Shown here in pieces: positions 1 through 8,028 of a stretch of 34,372 nt of DNA. The DNA is from JBDRHL01 sp043816955 (GTDB lineage: Bacteria > Planctomycetota > Phycisphaerae > Sedimentisphaerales > CAYZTY01). Each line of letters opens with the position of its first letter. Positions within the stretch are counted from its first letter, which is position 1. Below the pieces are notes generated by a model. It saw only the letters and a program-made list of their open reading frames with translations. It was not told where the DNA came from and searched no databases. The stretch covers positions 1-34,372 of the forward strand of contig JBDRHL010000083.1 of NCBI GenBank assembly GCA_043816955.1. The letters run 5' to 3'. The position numbers and the translations under genes were made by a program.

Positions 1-66
1 GGCCATCTTTGCCAACTCATTCTCATTTGGGCTGAGATTGATGTGTACGGTTAATGGTCTTGGCAT
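1..66 (-). CDS. 5' end of an unidentified gene (runs off the left edge)
   Basis: On the minus strand an ATG at 66-64 opens a frame of 22 codons without a stop up to the window edge, beginning MPRPLTVHINLSPNENEL. A good Shine-Dalgarno AAGGAG lies seven bases before the ATG (plus-strand 74-79). It starts 84 bases after the stop of the large secreted protein on the same strand, so the two could share a transcript. The visible N-terminus has no signal peptide, suggesting a cytoplasmic product. I do not recognise the family from 22 residues. Confidence 0.5.
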   Translation of the reverse strand, partial: MPRPLTVHINLSPNENELAKMA

Positions 67-150
67 TCCAGAACTCCTTAAAGAATCTTCTCTGGAATAC
101 CTATCGGCTATCGGCAGTTAATATCTTGAATTGGTATAAGATGCTGGTTA

Positions 151-3100
151 TCAGTCGTAGTGACCAGGGTCAATATATCCGGTGTTTCCGTCTACGGTAT
201 TCCATCTACACCGTGGTCCTTCAACATAGAGATTAGCCCCGACATTGACGTCCCAGACATTGATGTAATAGGTCTTGGCTTCATCCAGCTGTTCGTAAAA
301 GTCAGTCTCGTTTATGTCTGTTGTCCACATTAGCGATTGATAACCACCATCAGCTATACCTTCATAGTTGTGGTGAATCTCACAAAGTGTTACGATTTCA
401 CGGCCGTAGACGTCGTGGAGATATATAGCCCTGTTGTTATGTGATTTTATAGTGCAGCCCTCATACATTACATTTTGGCCATAGCCCTCTACAAGAGCAT
501 TGCCACCGTTATAGGAGCTCCAGTTTGCGTCGTTTATATCCTCGAACCAGCAATACGAAAACAAAGTTGCTTCCGAAGCGTTATTCGAACCGTAGGTATT
601 TGCAACGGTGCCGTAAATATTACAGTCGACAAACTGGAATCCGGGTCTGTCCGGCCATACGGCGTAATTCGTGGTTCCCCAAATCGTGCAATCAACAAAG
701 TTGACATCTCTAACTGCGCCAATGGCTTCATTGTAATCGGTTGCGATAATGCCAGCGCCGTAGTTATTTACAAACTTACAGTTCTCAAAATGCCCGTCCT
801 GGCAAACGGTACCACCTAATGGCTCGGCATCGAGACCCGCGGCAGGGCCTGACCAGAATGTCTGCCTTCCTGTATGGCTGAACTCACTATCCTTGACGGT
901 CAATCCTATGCCGCCTACCCATGAGATTCCCTGCCTGGCATTATAAAGGCATTTGACATTCTCCAGATAATGAGGTGTAGGCGGATCATTTATATCAAGG
1001 TCTTCATAATCAATTAGGATACCGTCCATGCCGCAGTAGTTGGACTGTGTGTTGTAAATTTTGACCTCATCATTGCTGGCTAATTCAATACCGGTAGCCG
1101 AACATTGCCTACCGGTATCACCCCAGTATCCACCGAGACTTAAGTTTTGCAGGTTACCGTGCAGGTTAATATCCCAGATTTCTACACTGGTGCAGTTGTC
1201 AATATCCATTATGTTGCCAGCGTCGGCTTTATAATCATAATCGATAAACGGCAGACTTGGATTATATACATCGCCGGTATTTGGGTCAAAGGAGCCGAAT
1301 TTAAGACTGTTTCTCATCTTGATTTCAGCGCCGCTGCCTCTTATACATACCTTGCCAGCAACGCCGTCAATCGCAATTATCGGGTATTCCTGGTAATATG
1401 GATACTCTCCATCTACGTGTTTATATTGGCCAACCGCATAAGTCTTTCCAGAAGTGAAAGCAATAGTGCCCCCGTCTTGGGCTTCGATGGTCTTTGCGGC
1501 GCGGTAAAGGGGACCGGTATCATTTGAATTACCGTCACCCTGGGCACCATAGCTATCCACGCAGATCACCGGCGCTGTGCTTTTAAGGTGTATCTTGTTG
1601 TCGCTAGTGTCAAAAAAGCATACGTAAAGTTCGCCATCAGGGTCGAAATCGATATCCGCCAGGTGCCATCCTGCAGTAAGCCATTGCGTGGCCCAGGTAG
1701 CTCCGCTGTCATATGACGTAGCCAAGAGCAAGTGAAGATTGGCATCATAAACCAGTGTTGCAATCATGCTCTCATCGGGTGATACGGCAATGCCGTAGTC
1801 GACAGTATCACCATATCGGCCGCTTGCGATAATCTGGTTCGGGCCCGACCATGTAATACCATCTTCTGAGGTATACAGGCGTGTCTGGGAACTACTAACA
1901 TTGTCTAACAAATAAAGTGTACCGTCATCTGCAATTTCCAAGTTAACGTGATAGTATTGTTCGGCATGGGTTACATCGTTCAGAGAAGCAACCGGCGAAG
2001 GTATAGGCCCGGCTCTTAAGGCATCGTTGGTGTCATCTGCTTTGTAAGCAGCGTAAGCCTTGCCATTAGCATCGTAAACAAGGGCACTGTATTGTCCCCA
2101 GGTCAAACCGGCCTGGTTTACTTCGAATACGCCTTTGTTCCATGAATCTTGTGAAGTCTCGTATACGTAGACCACATCGTTATTTGCGTCTTTGAAAACA
2201 AATCCACCATAACCGGTGTTGGGATCGACATCATATGCCCCAATAGGCATAGCATACGAAACAGCGTCATAGCCTGTGTCCGAAGCTGTCCAGGTAGCGG
2301 TGCTGTTATTACGAGTCCACTCTTTTATATCCTTGCTGTTACTCAGACCCACACGGATTGTATTGCTGTCCCGGCTTATACCCATGATGTGATGGGTCAG
2401 GCCGGTGATCGTCTCATTGTCTACTACAAGCTCGCCGTCGACCCAGTTACTGTACCTGGCATAGCCAGCTCCATTTGCCCATGCAATATCAACGGCTCTG
2501 GTATCATAAGCCTCTATCTTGAGATGACTGTAGACCAGATTCGCATCCGTGGCAATTATACTGTCGCATAGCAAAGGTGCTACCGGCGGTGCCGTACTTA
2601 CTAAGTGCAGCTTATCATCATTGCTGTCATAATAGGCGACGTAGAGATAACCATCCCCATCGAAGCCCAAATCAGCCGCATGGCTTGACCCACTTGCAAG
2701 GGTTTGTGTAACCCAGGTAGCGCCTACATCATTTGATGTTGCCAAAGTCAGATTCGAATTTGTGTCAAAAACCAGCGCCGCTATCAGGCTTTCGTTTGGT
2801 GATACGGCAACTGCATAGTCGGTGTTATCGCCCGATATACCTTTTGCGACAATCTGATTGGGCCCCAACCAACTGCCGCCATCTTCGGAGATATACAGAT
2901 TTGTAGAATTGCCGTCCAGACTTGCGACCAGATAAAGAGTCCCGTCGGCAGCGGCAGTCAAGGCAACATGATAATAAATAAGCGGGTTGGAAGCAACGTC
3001 ATTGACAGAGGCAACCGGTGATGGAATCAGACCGGCCCTCAATTTCGCAGTGCCGGCCCCGTTTTCATATGCAGCGTATTTATCGCCGTTAGAATCATAC

Positions 3101-3675
3101 ACCAGCGCACTGTAGCGGCCGTAGCCCGAAGGTTGATTTGTTTCAAAAACGCCCATACTCCACGAATCCTGGTTGGCCTCATATACGTGGACTATATAGT
3201 TGTTAACGTCTGTAAAAATAAACCCACCCTCGCTGGTGGTTGGGCTGACGTCATACGCTCCAGAGGGGTTGCTGTATTCGTAACAGTCATAGCCTGTGTC
3301 GGAGGCCACCCAGAAACCATCGGCTCCGCGAGTCCACTCCGTTATGTTCTTGCTGCTATTGAGACCTATGCGAACCCAGTTGTTGTCCCGGCTTATCCCC
3401 ATGATGTGGTGTGTATATCCACCGACAGGCAGCACCTCATTCACAAGAAGACCGTTGTCGACAAGGTTGGCGTAGTGCGCGAACCAGTCAGTATCCCGCC
3501 ATGCAATATCGACCTTCCTTACACCATAAACTTCGATCTTCACATGGCTTGTGCTGACATCGTTACCCTCAGCGATAATATCGTCGCTGAGAAAATCGAG
3601 TTCTGCGGGAACTCTAGCGACAATGGCGAGCAGTAGGACAAGAAAAGCAAGGATTATCTGTTTTTTCTTTTCCAT
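151..3675 (-). CDS. Secreted protein with two propeller-like repeats and a pectate-lyase-type beta-helix
   Basis: Seen: 1174 residues with a signal peptide at about 1-24 (KKK then a Leu/Ala core ending VPA). Two homologous blocks of about 335 residues follow, at about 29-362 and 368-701. They share THHIMGISRD, SDTGYD, YSALVYD, IPSPVAS, YISEDG/YTSEDG and GPNQI, with sialidase/BNR-like SxDxGxTW elements. From about 703 a third region opens with VDSYGAQGDGNSNDTG, the hallmark start of Pectate_lyase_3/GH28-type right-handed beta-helices, and runs to the C-terminus with beta-helix-like repeats. Shine-Dalgarno AAAGGAAG lies about nine bases upstream of the ATG. Family knowledge: such beta-helices bind or cleave acidic polysaccharides, often pectin or alginate. 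Inference: an exported carbohydrate-binding or lyase/hydrolase protein. There is no PEP-CTERM or dockerin tail, so the anchoring mode is unknown. The gene is divergent from the regulator-led locus to its right. Confidence 0.85.
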   Translation of the reverse strand: MEKKKQIILAFLVLLLAIVARVPAELDFLSDDIIAEGNDVSTSHVKIEVYGVRKVDIAWRDTDWFAHYANLVDNGLLVNEVLPVGGYTHHIMGISRDNNWVRIGLNSSKNITEWTRGADGFWVASDTGYDCYEYSNPSGAYDVSPTTSEGGFIFTDVNNYIVHVYEANQDSWSMGVFETNQPSGYGRYSALVYDSNGDKYAAYENGAGTAKLRAGLIPSPVASVNDVASNPLIYYHVALTAAADGTLYLVASLDGNSTNLYISEDGGSWLGPNQIVAKGISGDNTDYAVAVSPNESLIAALVFDTNSNLTLATSNDVGATWVTQTLASGSSHAADLGFDGDGYLYVAYYDSNDDKLHLVSTAPPVAPLLCDSIIATDANLVYSHLKIEAYDTRAVDIAWANGAGYARYSNWVDGELVVDNETITGLTHHIMGISRDSNTIRVGLSNSKDIKEWTRNNSTATWTASDTGYDAVSYAMPIGAYDVDPNTGYGGFVFKDANNDVVYVYETSQDSWNKGVFEVNQAGLTWGQYSALVYDANGKAYAAYKADDTNDALRAGPIPSPVASLNDVTHAEQYYHVNLEIADDGTLYLLDNVSSSQTRLYTSEDGITWSGPNQIIASGRYGDTVDYGIAVSPDESMIATLVYDANLHLLLATSYDSGATWATQWLTAGWHLADIDFDPDGELYVCFFDTSDNKIHLKSTAPVICVDSYGAQGDGNSNDTGPLYRAAKTIEAQDGGTIAFTSGKTYAVGQYKHVDGEYPYYQEYPIIAIDGVAGKVCIRGSGAEIKMRNSLKFGSFDPNTGDVYNPSLPFIDYDYKADAGNIMDIDNCTSVEIWDINLHGNLQNLSLGGYWGDTGRQCSATGIELASNDEVKIYNTQSNYCGMDGILIDYEDLDINDPPTPHYLENVKCLYNARQGISWVGGIGLTVKDSEFSHTGRQTFWSGPAAGLDAEPLGGTVCQDGHFENCKFVNNYGAGIIATDYNEAIGAVRDVNFVDCTIWGTTNYAVWPDRPGFQFVDCNIYGTVANTYGSNNASEATLFSYCWFEDINDANWSSYNGGNALVEGYGQNVMYEGCTIKSHNNRAIYLHDVYGREIVTLCEIHHNYEGIADGGYQSLMWTTDINETDFYEQLDEAKTYYINVWDVNVGANLYVEGPRCRWNTVDGNTGYIDPGHYD

Positions 3676-3724
3676 AATAGTACTTCCTTTCCAAGACTGA
3701 TGTTTAATAACTTACAATAATTAA

Positions 3725-3886
3725 TCGTTTCTTGAAGATAGACACTTCCTGAAACACGTTATATTAAAATTCTCAGGGCAAGCGAAAAGCAACCGCTTGG
3801 TGGTATACCTGCAACGAAAAAGTGTTCGCGTTTTACCAGAAAATGATAGTCTACTGATCGCTGAGGATATCTGCCGGGAGGCATAA
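3725..3886 (+). pseudogene. 5'-truncated coding remnant, family unknown
   Basis: After a stop at 3722-3724 a plus-strand frame of 53 codons runs to TAA at 3884-3886. It has no ATG and no ribosome site. Its composition is protein-like: a basic stretch (GQAKSNRLVVYLQRKSVRV) followed by an acidic helix (LLIAEDICREA). This looks like the C-terminal end of a lost gene whose 5' part was removed near the start region of the divergent secreted-protein gene. I do not recognise the family. It could be a chance frame. Confidence 0.3.
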
Positions 3887-3939
3887 CCGAAGTTCCAAAA
3901 CACAAGCAATTGTAAAAGGCTTAAAAAGGAAGGCTAATC

Positions 3940-4020
3940 ATGCCGTACGTGGGAGATAACTTGAAACTTTCACAACTGCTTCGAATACCCTTTTTCTTAT
4001 ATCGTATATACCTGCTTTGA
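3940..4020 (+). CDS. Possible 26-residue small ORF with a strong ribosome site
   Basis: ATG at 3940 is preceded by an A-rich Shine-Dalgarno (AAAAAGGAAGG, about 3923-3933) at six bases. It encodes MPYVGDNLKLSQLLRIPFFL plus six more residues, then TGA at 4018-4020. The second half is hydrophobic. It lies in a region of remnants, directly downstream of the truncated frame at 3725-3886. No homology is recognised. The ribosome site is the only positive evidence. Confidence 0.22.
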   Translation: MPYVGDNLKLSQLLRIPFFLYRIYLL

Positions 4021-4245
4021 AATGGAGTAAGAAGTGTTTTCTAAGGTCTTATCTTGGCTCTACTCAGGACCACAAAAAACGAAAGTACAATGTTCACATC
4101 CTCATCCCGTGGTTTGCTGCAAAGGGCAAGGTCTTACCATTTCTTTTATAGAGAGTTGGAACAAATTTCCTTTATGCATAGACAGACCGCCTTGGCCTCG
4201 AACTTTTCGCTCGGCCTCATAATGACCGGTTTATTCGGATAGGCT

Positions 4246-4394
4246 CTTAGCTCGTCTTTTGCCATTTTTGGGATCGCGGCGACGTAAGTGCTTGATTCAC
4301 AAGAAGTTACAAACACAGCCGTCCACCCAAAACTAGTTATCATAACTAACGTAATAACAAGCACTTACGACATAATGGCAAAAGTCGAGCTTAG
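4246..4394. repeat. Imperfect inverted repeat enclosing a 15-bp dyad
   Basis: The left arm 4246-4294 reads CTTAGCTCGTCTTTTGCCAT..GACGTAAGTGCTTG. The right arm 4358-4394, reverse-complemented, reads CTAAGCTCGACTTTTGCCAT..GTCGTAAGTGCTTG. The arms match almost throughout, except for about 12 extra bases in the left arm and a few substitutions. Between them, at 4334-4348, sits a perfect dyad, TAGTTAT-C-ATAACTA. A minus-strand frame (4146-4364, GTG start, no ribosome site) crosses the repeat, but I do not trust it as a gene. The structure could be an eroded miniature element or a folded transcript. Confidence 0.5.
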
Positions 4395-4653
4395 TACCTT
4401 GTATTAACAGAAGGCCGTCAAACAGATATACCCGTTATATCAAGGCGGGATCTAATTCCCTGAGAGATATTAACTTGTCAAAGAATTTGGGTATAACTTT
4501 CTCTTGCTTTTTTTGATTATTCGCGATTATTTTCATATCTTACCGGTCATTTGTTAGCCAGTACAGTAAAAGTTTAGTAAATCACAAACAAGATGACCTA
4601 CCTAATCATGACCTACTCAACTCAGCCTAGCTAGTTATATTGACTATGTAGGG

Positions 4654-4797
4654 CTATGCCCCCGGGTTTTCTTGAATTTTTTGGATAAGAAATAATGTTA
4701 TCACCCCTGTTGGCTCTAAATAAAGGCTTTTTCTAGTAGCATCAACCTTAATCCCCAAGGACCTGTTCTTTTTCTGGTTTGCATCCAGTTTGTCCAT
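4654..4797 (-). CDS. Possible 47-residue small protein or remnant
   Basis: The minus strand carries ATG at 4797-4795 and TAG at 4656-4654. The product starts MDKLDANQKKNRSLGIKVDA and continues with an amphipathic C-terminus ending QENPGA. Codon content looks protein-like, but there is no clear Shine-Dalgarno and the frame is closed by a stop a few codons upstream. No family is recognised. It may be a fragment of a decayed gene. Confidence 0.22.
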   Translation of the reverse strand: MDKLDANQKKNRSLGIKVDATRKSLYLEPTGVITLFLIQKIQENPGA

Positions 4798-5103
4798 ATT
4801 TATGGCATCAGGGTGGTTTTAGAAGTTTCTATCATTGTAATAACCCCAAGCATATACATTCGTAACTCTATGTAATATAAGTGGTTGTGGTATTTAAGGA
4901 ATCGAACAACCAGAAAGTGCTGTCAGCAAAAAAATGTCAAAGATAGCTTTACTTTTTTCTGTGAAGAGCATAACTTGTTCTGTAAAAGCGAGTTATAAGT
5001 TTCATGCCATCATGCCCAGTCAGGTTGTGAGGTAACTAGGTAAAGATGACCAGCATCAAACCAGTCAAAATTTAAAGAAGGATAAATAAAAAATAAAAAA
5101 AGC

Positions 5104-5132
5104 TTGACAATATAAAACAACATAGCTAACAT
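5104..5132 (+). promoter_or_regulatory. Sigma-70-type promoter of the regulator gene
   Basis: TTGACA at 5104-5109, a 17-base spacer and TAACAT at 5127-5132. An A-rich tract at about 5079-5102, directly upstream, resembles an UP element. The start codon of the regulator is about 55 bases downstream of the -10. Confidence 0.65.
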
Positions 5133-5160
5133 GGCTAATATGGTTGCATTGGCTAGATTA
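5125..5160 (+). promoter_or_regulatory. Four 9-bp direct repeats, candidate operator
   Basis: Consecutive 9-mers read GCTAACATG, GCTAATATG, GTTGCATTG and GCTAGATTA. The first two differ at one position; the last two are degenerate. The array overlaps the promoter -10 and the transcription start region of the regulator gene, where a repressor would block its own transcription. Autoregulation is inferred from position. Confidence 0.4.
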
Positions 5161-5186
5161 CTAAATCATCAAGGATAGTTTTTAAT

Positions 5187-6311
5187 ATGAGTGTCTTATA
5201 TAAGTCGAATAAGCCTGTTCACTCTCAAATTACGACTTTGCTTCGCAAGCGAGCCGATTCAGGAATGTGGAAGGCGAATGAAAAGATCGAGAGTGAAGGC
5301 CAACTTGCAAAAGAATTCAATGTTTCTCGTTCAACGGTTAAGAAGGCTCTCAAGCAATTGGAAGCTGAGGGTCTGTTAGCAAGTCTGCAAGGCAAAGGTC
5401 GGTTTCTTATAGAGGGTGCTTTCGCTCGGCAGCGCAAACAAACATCTGTGATCGGCGTTGGTTTGTTTGAACTTGGTCATCTTGCACACCCTGTCTCGTC
5501 GCGGCATATTGCCGGAATCGAGGATGTTCTCAAGACAAGCAATTATCATCTAAAAATATTTGCTCTAAATGACGAGAATGCGGAAATATTCCCGAGTGAA
5601 TCAAATATATTAGGACCTTTTTCGGATATGGTAAATGCCAGCGGTGCGATATTTATTGCGCCGAGCCGCGTTGATATTCGTAGATTATTGGAAGTAGGCA
5701 GACATATACCTGTTGTGTGGCTTGGACACAAAATGTTAAATCAGCGAGTAAAGGGGTTGTTGATGGACCCGGCTGGTGGGATGTTTTCAGCCACAAAACA
5801 TCTCTGGGATATAGGGCACCGACGAATCGCGCTGGTTACCGCAAAAGAATCTGTTAATTGGATCGGTCGTGAACATTGGGATGGAGTAAGGTTAGCCTTC
5901 ATGGGGCTTTTAAGCAGTAACAACAAGGGCGGATACAAAGTTTTTCAGGTGGATTCTTGGTCAAAAGCAGAGGGGCGAAGGGCTGCCAGACTTGTGTTGA
6001 GCGATGTTTTGAAGCCAACAGCGGTTATATGTGGGGCTCCTGAACTGACTTTCGGTGTTTTTGAGGAGTTCCATGCAAGGCGAATTAGCATTCCCGGCGA
6101 TATGTCTTTAGTGGGCATGAGTGATGTTTATACGCTTGAGCAAATCCCAATAGCGATGACTGTTATTGATATGAAAGAGCGTGAAGTCGGTACGTTGGCG
6201 TGTAAGCGACTGTTGAGAATGCTTGCCGAGCCGGATGTAGATTTTGATGCTGAGGAAGTTTGTGAAGCTAAATTGATAGTACGGGAGTCTACAGCACCAC
6301 CGAGAAAATAA
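5187..6311 (+). CDS. GntR-HTH/LacI-sensor transcriptional regulator (AraR-like)
   Basis: Seen: residues 1-75 form a GntR winged helix (KPVHSQITTLLRKRADSG, then the recognition region EFNVSRSTVKKALKQLEAEG and the wing GKGRFLIEG). Residues about 82-370 are a LacI/periplasmic-binding-protein-like sensor (GPFSDMVNASGAIFI, HLWDIGHRRIALVT, DMSLVGMSD). The 374-residue length fits AraR-type fusions. Start ATG follows AAGGAT at about nine bases. Known for the family: a dimeric repressor released by a sugar or sugar phosphate. Context: first gene of a plus-strand locus for extracellular polysaccharide handling, and it probably controls that locus. A tandem-repeat candidate operator overlaps its promoter. 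The effector cannot be told from the sequence. Confidence 0.9.
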   Translation: MSVLYKSNKPVHSQITTLLRKRADSGMWKANEKIESEGQLAKEFNVSRSTVKKALKQLEAEGLLASLQGKGRFLIEGAFARQRKQTSVIGVGLFELGHLAHPVSSRHIAGIEDVLKTSNYHLKIFALNDENAEIFPSESNILGPFSDMVNASGAIFIAPSRVDIRRLLEVGRHIPVVWLGHKMLNQRVKGLLMDPAGGMFSATKHLWDIGHRRIALVTAKESVNWIGREHWDGVRLAFMGLLSSNNKGGYKVFQVDSWSKAEGRRAARLVLSDVLKPTAVICGAPELTFGVFEEFHARRISIPGDMSLVGMSDVYTLEQIPIAMTVIDMKEREVGTLACKRLLRMLAEPDVDFDAEEVCEAKLIVRESTAPPRK

Positions 6312-6356
6312 AGGTGAAGGGCAGTAACAGGCAAGCTTGAGAAAAATAGCGGTTTA

Positions 6357-6400
6357 TCTGTAAAATATAATAAAAATATAACGGTAGCGTGTTTTACAGA
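6357..6400 (+). promoter_or_regulatory. Inverted repeat over a TATAAT box upstream of the DNRLRE gene
   Basis: TCTGTAAAA at 6357-6365 and TTTTACAGA at 6392-6400 form a perfect 9-bp inverted repeat with 26 bases between. TATAAT at 6366-6371 lies directly inside the left arm. No good -35 is seen at 16-18 bases. The arrangement suits a repressor site controlling the next gene; it is too AT-rich to be a convincing terminator for the regulator gene. Confidence 0.35.
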
Positions 6401-6435
6401 AAAGATATAAAAACTTAAGAAAAGGAGGAATGATC

Positions 6436-7914
6436 GTGAAACCAAAAGGTCTATTATTTCTGATGGGGATATTGTTGGTCTGTTGGAATCCGGCGGTAGC
6501 GGATACCCATGTTGTTGCGCCATGGACGCAGGGGACCATGACGAACAGTACATATTTAGGAGGAAATTACGTATATGGAATAACGTGGAACATGTGGGTT
6601 GGGTGGGATAGTGACGACCAAATAATGTATGGCCTTCTTGATTTTGATTTGTCGGGTGTTCCGTCCGGTAAATATATTACTAGAGCAGAACTTTGGATTT
6701 GTGATTACTACAACTCACTCCCTCCGGAGCAACTTCCGCAATATGTCGACGTACATAGCGCAACGAATGCTTGGAATGCTGCAACAGAAAGCTGGAACAG
6801 TTACATTGCCAAAGGTTCGCCCGGCTATGCTCCTGCGATACTGGGTACATTGGAAGTGGAACAGATAAATACCTTTCATTTTGACTATGTTAGTTCTCGT
6901 AAAATGGCGGAAGCAGTCCAGGGATGGGTCGATGACCCCAATACGAACCATGGTCTTCTTCTGCGGTACCGGGCATCTAATGCCGGCTACTGGGCGCAAT
7001 TCATTAACGAGTGGAAAATGAGACCTTTTCTTATCGTCGGGTATTCTGATACCCCGCCTTCACCTGCCGCTTGCGGCGATGTCGACCATCCGTATGCAGA
7101 GGCAGATCTAAATACGGATTGTCATGTGAATTTCGGTGATTTCGCGAAAATTGCAGCTAACTGGGGCCTGTCTGTTGATCCTGGGACTGTTTTCGAGGAA
7201 GGCAATCCAAGTTTCTCGTCGGTAACCGTAAATCCTGATGCCGATACAAGTTTGCGGGATGATACCCCTGACACCAACTACGGTACATGGTCAACTTGTT
7301 TTGTTATTGAGTATTACCGAGGTGCAGACTCGGCAAAATCGAGGATACTACAGCATTATAATATGCCAACATTGCCGCTAGGGAGTAATCTTGCTTATGC
7401 GGAACTTAGCATGTATAATTCTCTTGGTCATATGTCCCTTGATGATCTGCCTGTCGAGCTTAGAGTACTGTACACAAACTGGGTTGCGGAGGAAGCAACG
7501 CTAACATGGAATACTTTCGGTGTATTTCCTGGAGGACTGCATGGCGTGGACTTCGGTGATGAAGGTGAATCAGTTGGCCAGCTTCTTGCTACCGGTCCGG
7601 CTAATGTATGGGAAAAAACACCTGTAGATGTCGACGTAATACGCGGATGGTATCGTGCCCCCAATTCGAATAAAGGTCTGATCCTGATGAACGCAGACCA
7701 TCATAATTCTGCGTGGCTACATTATGCGGCTCGGGAATGGGACTCTTACCCGCCAAAACTGAAAATCTGGTATACTGATCTGCCTATGTGTGGCGATGTG
7801 AATCATCCTTACCCTGTCGGAGATTTTGACAAAAACTGCACCGTTGATATTACTGATCTGTCGGTTGTAATTGAAAAGTGGTTAAGTTGCAACGATCCGG
7901 CAGGAGGTTGTTAG
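6436..7914 (+). CDS. Secreted double-DNRLRE protein with two dockerin-like segments
   Basis: Start: an ATG at 6430 lies one base from the Shine-Dalgarno AAGGAGG (6422-6428), too close, so GTG at 6436, seven bases away, is the better start (492 residues). Signal peptide: KPKGLLFLMG..NPAVA. Two DNRLRE-type beta-sandwich domains follow: one after the signal to about residue 205 (WDSDDQIMYGLLDFDLSG, NAWNAATESWNSY) and one at about 255-455. Each is followed by a dockerin-like segment: CGDVDHPYAEADLNTDCHVN and CGDVNHPYPVGDFDKNCTVD, with calcium-loop-like DxNxD/DxDxN spacing and a final WL-C---C tail. Family knowledge: DNRLRE domains are common in large bacterial surface proteins, and the CGDV-HPY segment is a recurrent planctomycete C-terminus. 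Likely exported and surface-associated. The first domain is the close paralogue of the next gene. Confidence 0.85.
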   Translation: MKPKGLLFLMGILLVCWNPAVADTHVVAPWTQGTMTNSTYLGGNYVYGITWNMWVGWDSDDQIMYGLLDFDLSGVPSGKYITRAELWICDYYNSLPPEQLPQYVDVHSATNAWNAATESWNSYIAKGSPGYAPAILGTLEVEQINTFHFDYVSSRKMAEAVQGWVDDPNTNHGLLLRYRASNAGYWAQFINEWKMRPFLIVGYSDTPPSPAACGDVDHPYAEADLNTDCHVNFGDFAKIAANWGLSVDPGTVFEEGNPSFSSVTVNPDADTSLRDDTPDTNYGTWSTCFVIEYYRGADSAKSRILQHYNMPTLPLGSNLAYAELSMYNSLGHMSLDDLPVELRVLYTNWVAEEATLTWNTFGVFPGGLHGVDFGDEGESVGQLLATGPANVWEKTPVDVDVIRGWYRAPNSNKGLILMNADHHNSAWLHYAAREWDSYPPKLKIWYTDLPMCGDVNHPYPVGDFDKNCTVDITDLSVVIEKWLSCNDPAGGC

Positions 7915-7967
7915 TTCTTTTGATATTTGTGTGTGTTATTGTGATGTGTTAGCCCTATATGTGTGCT

Positions 7968-7986
7968 GTTACGTGTGTAGCGTAAC
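7968..7986 (+). promoter_or_regulatory. Small dyad in the leader of the PEP-CTERM gene
   Basis: GTTACG (7968-7973) and CGTAAC (7981-7986) are perfect inverted arms around TGTGTAG, within a TG-rich intergenic stretch. The downstream start codon is 42 bases away. It could be an operator or a weak mRNA hairpin; no promoter hexamers are obvious. Confidence 0.3.
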
Positions 7987-8028
7987 TGGTTTCGGCTGTT
8001 TTAAGTAACTTTATGAGGAGGAAAAAAG

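Larger units (their letters stand above)
3676..5186. other. 1.5-kb low-coding region with gene remnants
   Basis: Stops are frequent in all frames and no long gene with a ribosome site fits. What can be seen: a 5'-truncated coding remnant at 3725-3886, a 26-codon frame with a good Shine-Dalgarno at 3940-4020, an imperfect inverted repeat at 4246-4394 enclosing a 15-bp dyad, a 47-codon minus-strand frame at 4654-4797, and the promoter/operator region of the regulator after about 5080. Base composition is AT-rich compared with both flanking coding regions. It reads as a decayed intergenic space between divergent transcription units. I see no tRNA and no intact transposase in it. Confidence 0.6.

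Noticed and set aside
1147..1527. 126-codon plus-strand frame
   Set aside because: Shadow of the 1174-residue secreted protein on the other strand; no ribosome site and no protein-like motifs.
3133..3636. 167-codon plus-strand frame
   Set aside because: Antisense to the N-terminal propeller repeat and signal peptide of the minus-strand gene.
4034..4242. Overlapping 62-codon plus-strand frames
   Set aside because: Two overlapping frames in a stop-rich spacer, low complexity in Ser/Pro, only weak start signals.
4146..4364. 72-codon minus-strand frame resembling a lipoprotein start
   Set aside because: GTG start without ribosome site, runs across the inverted repeat, and the C-terminal half has unnatural composition.
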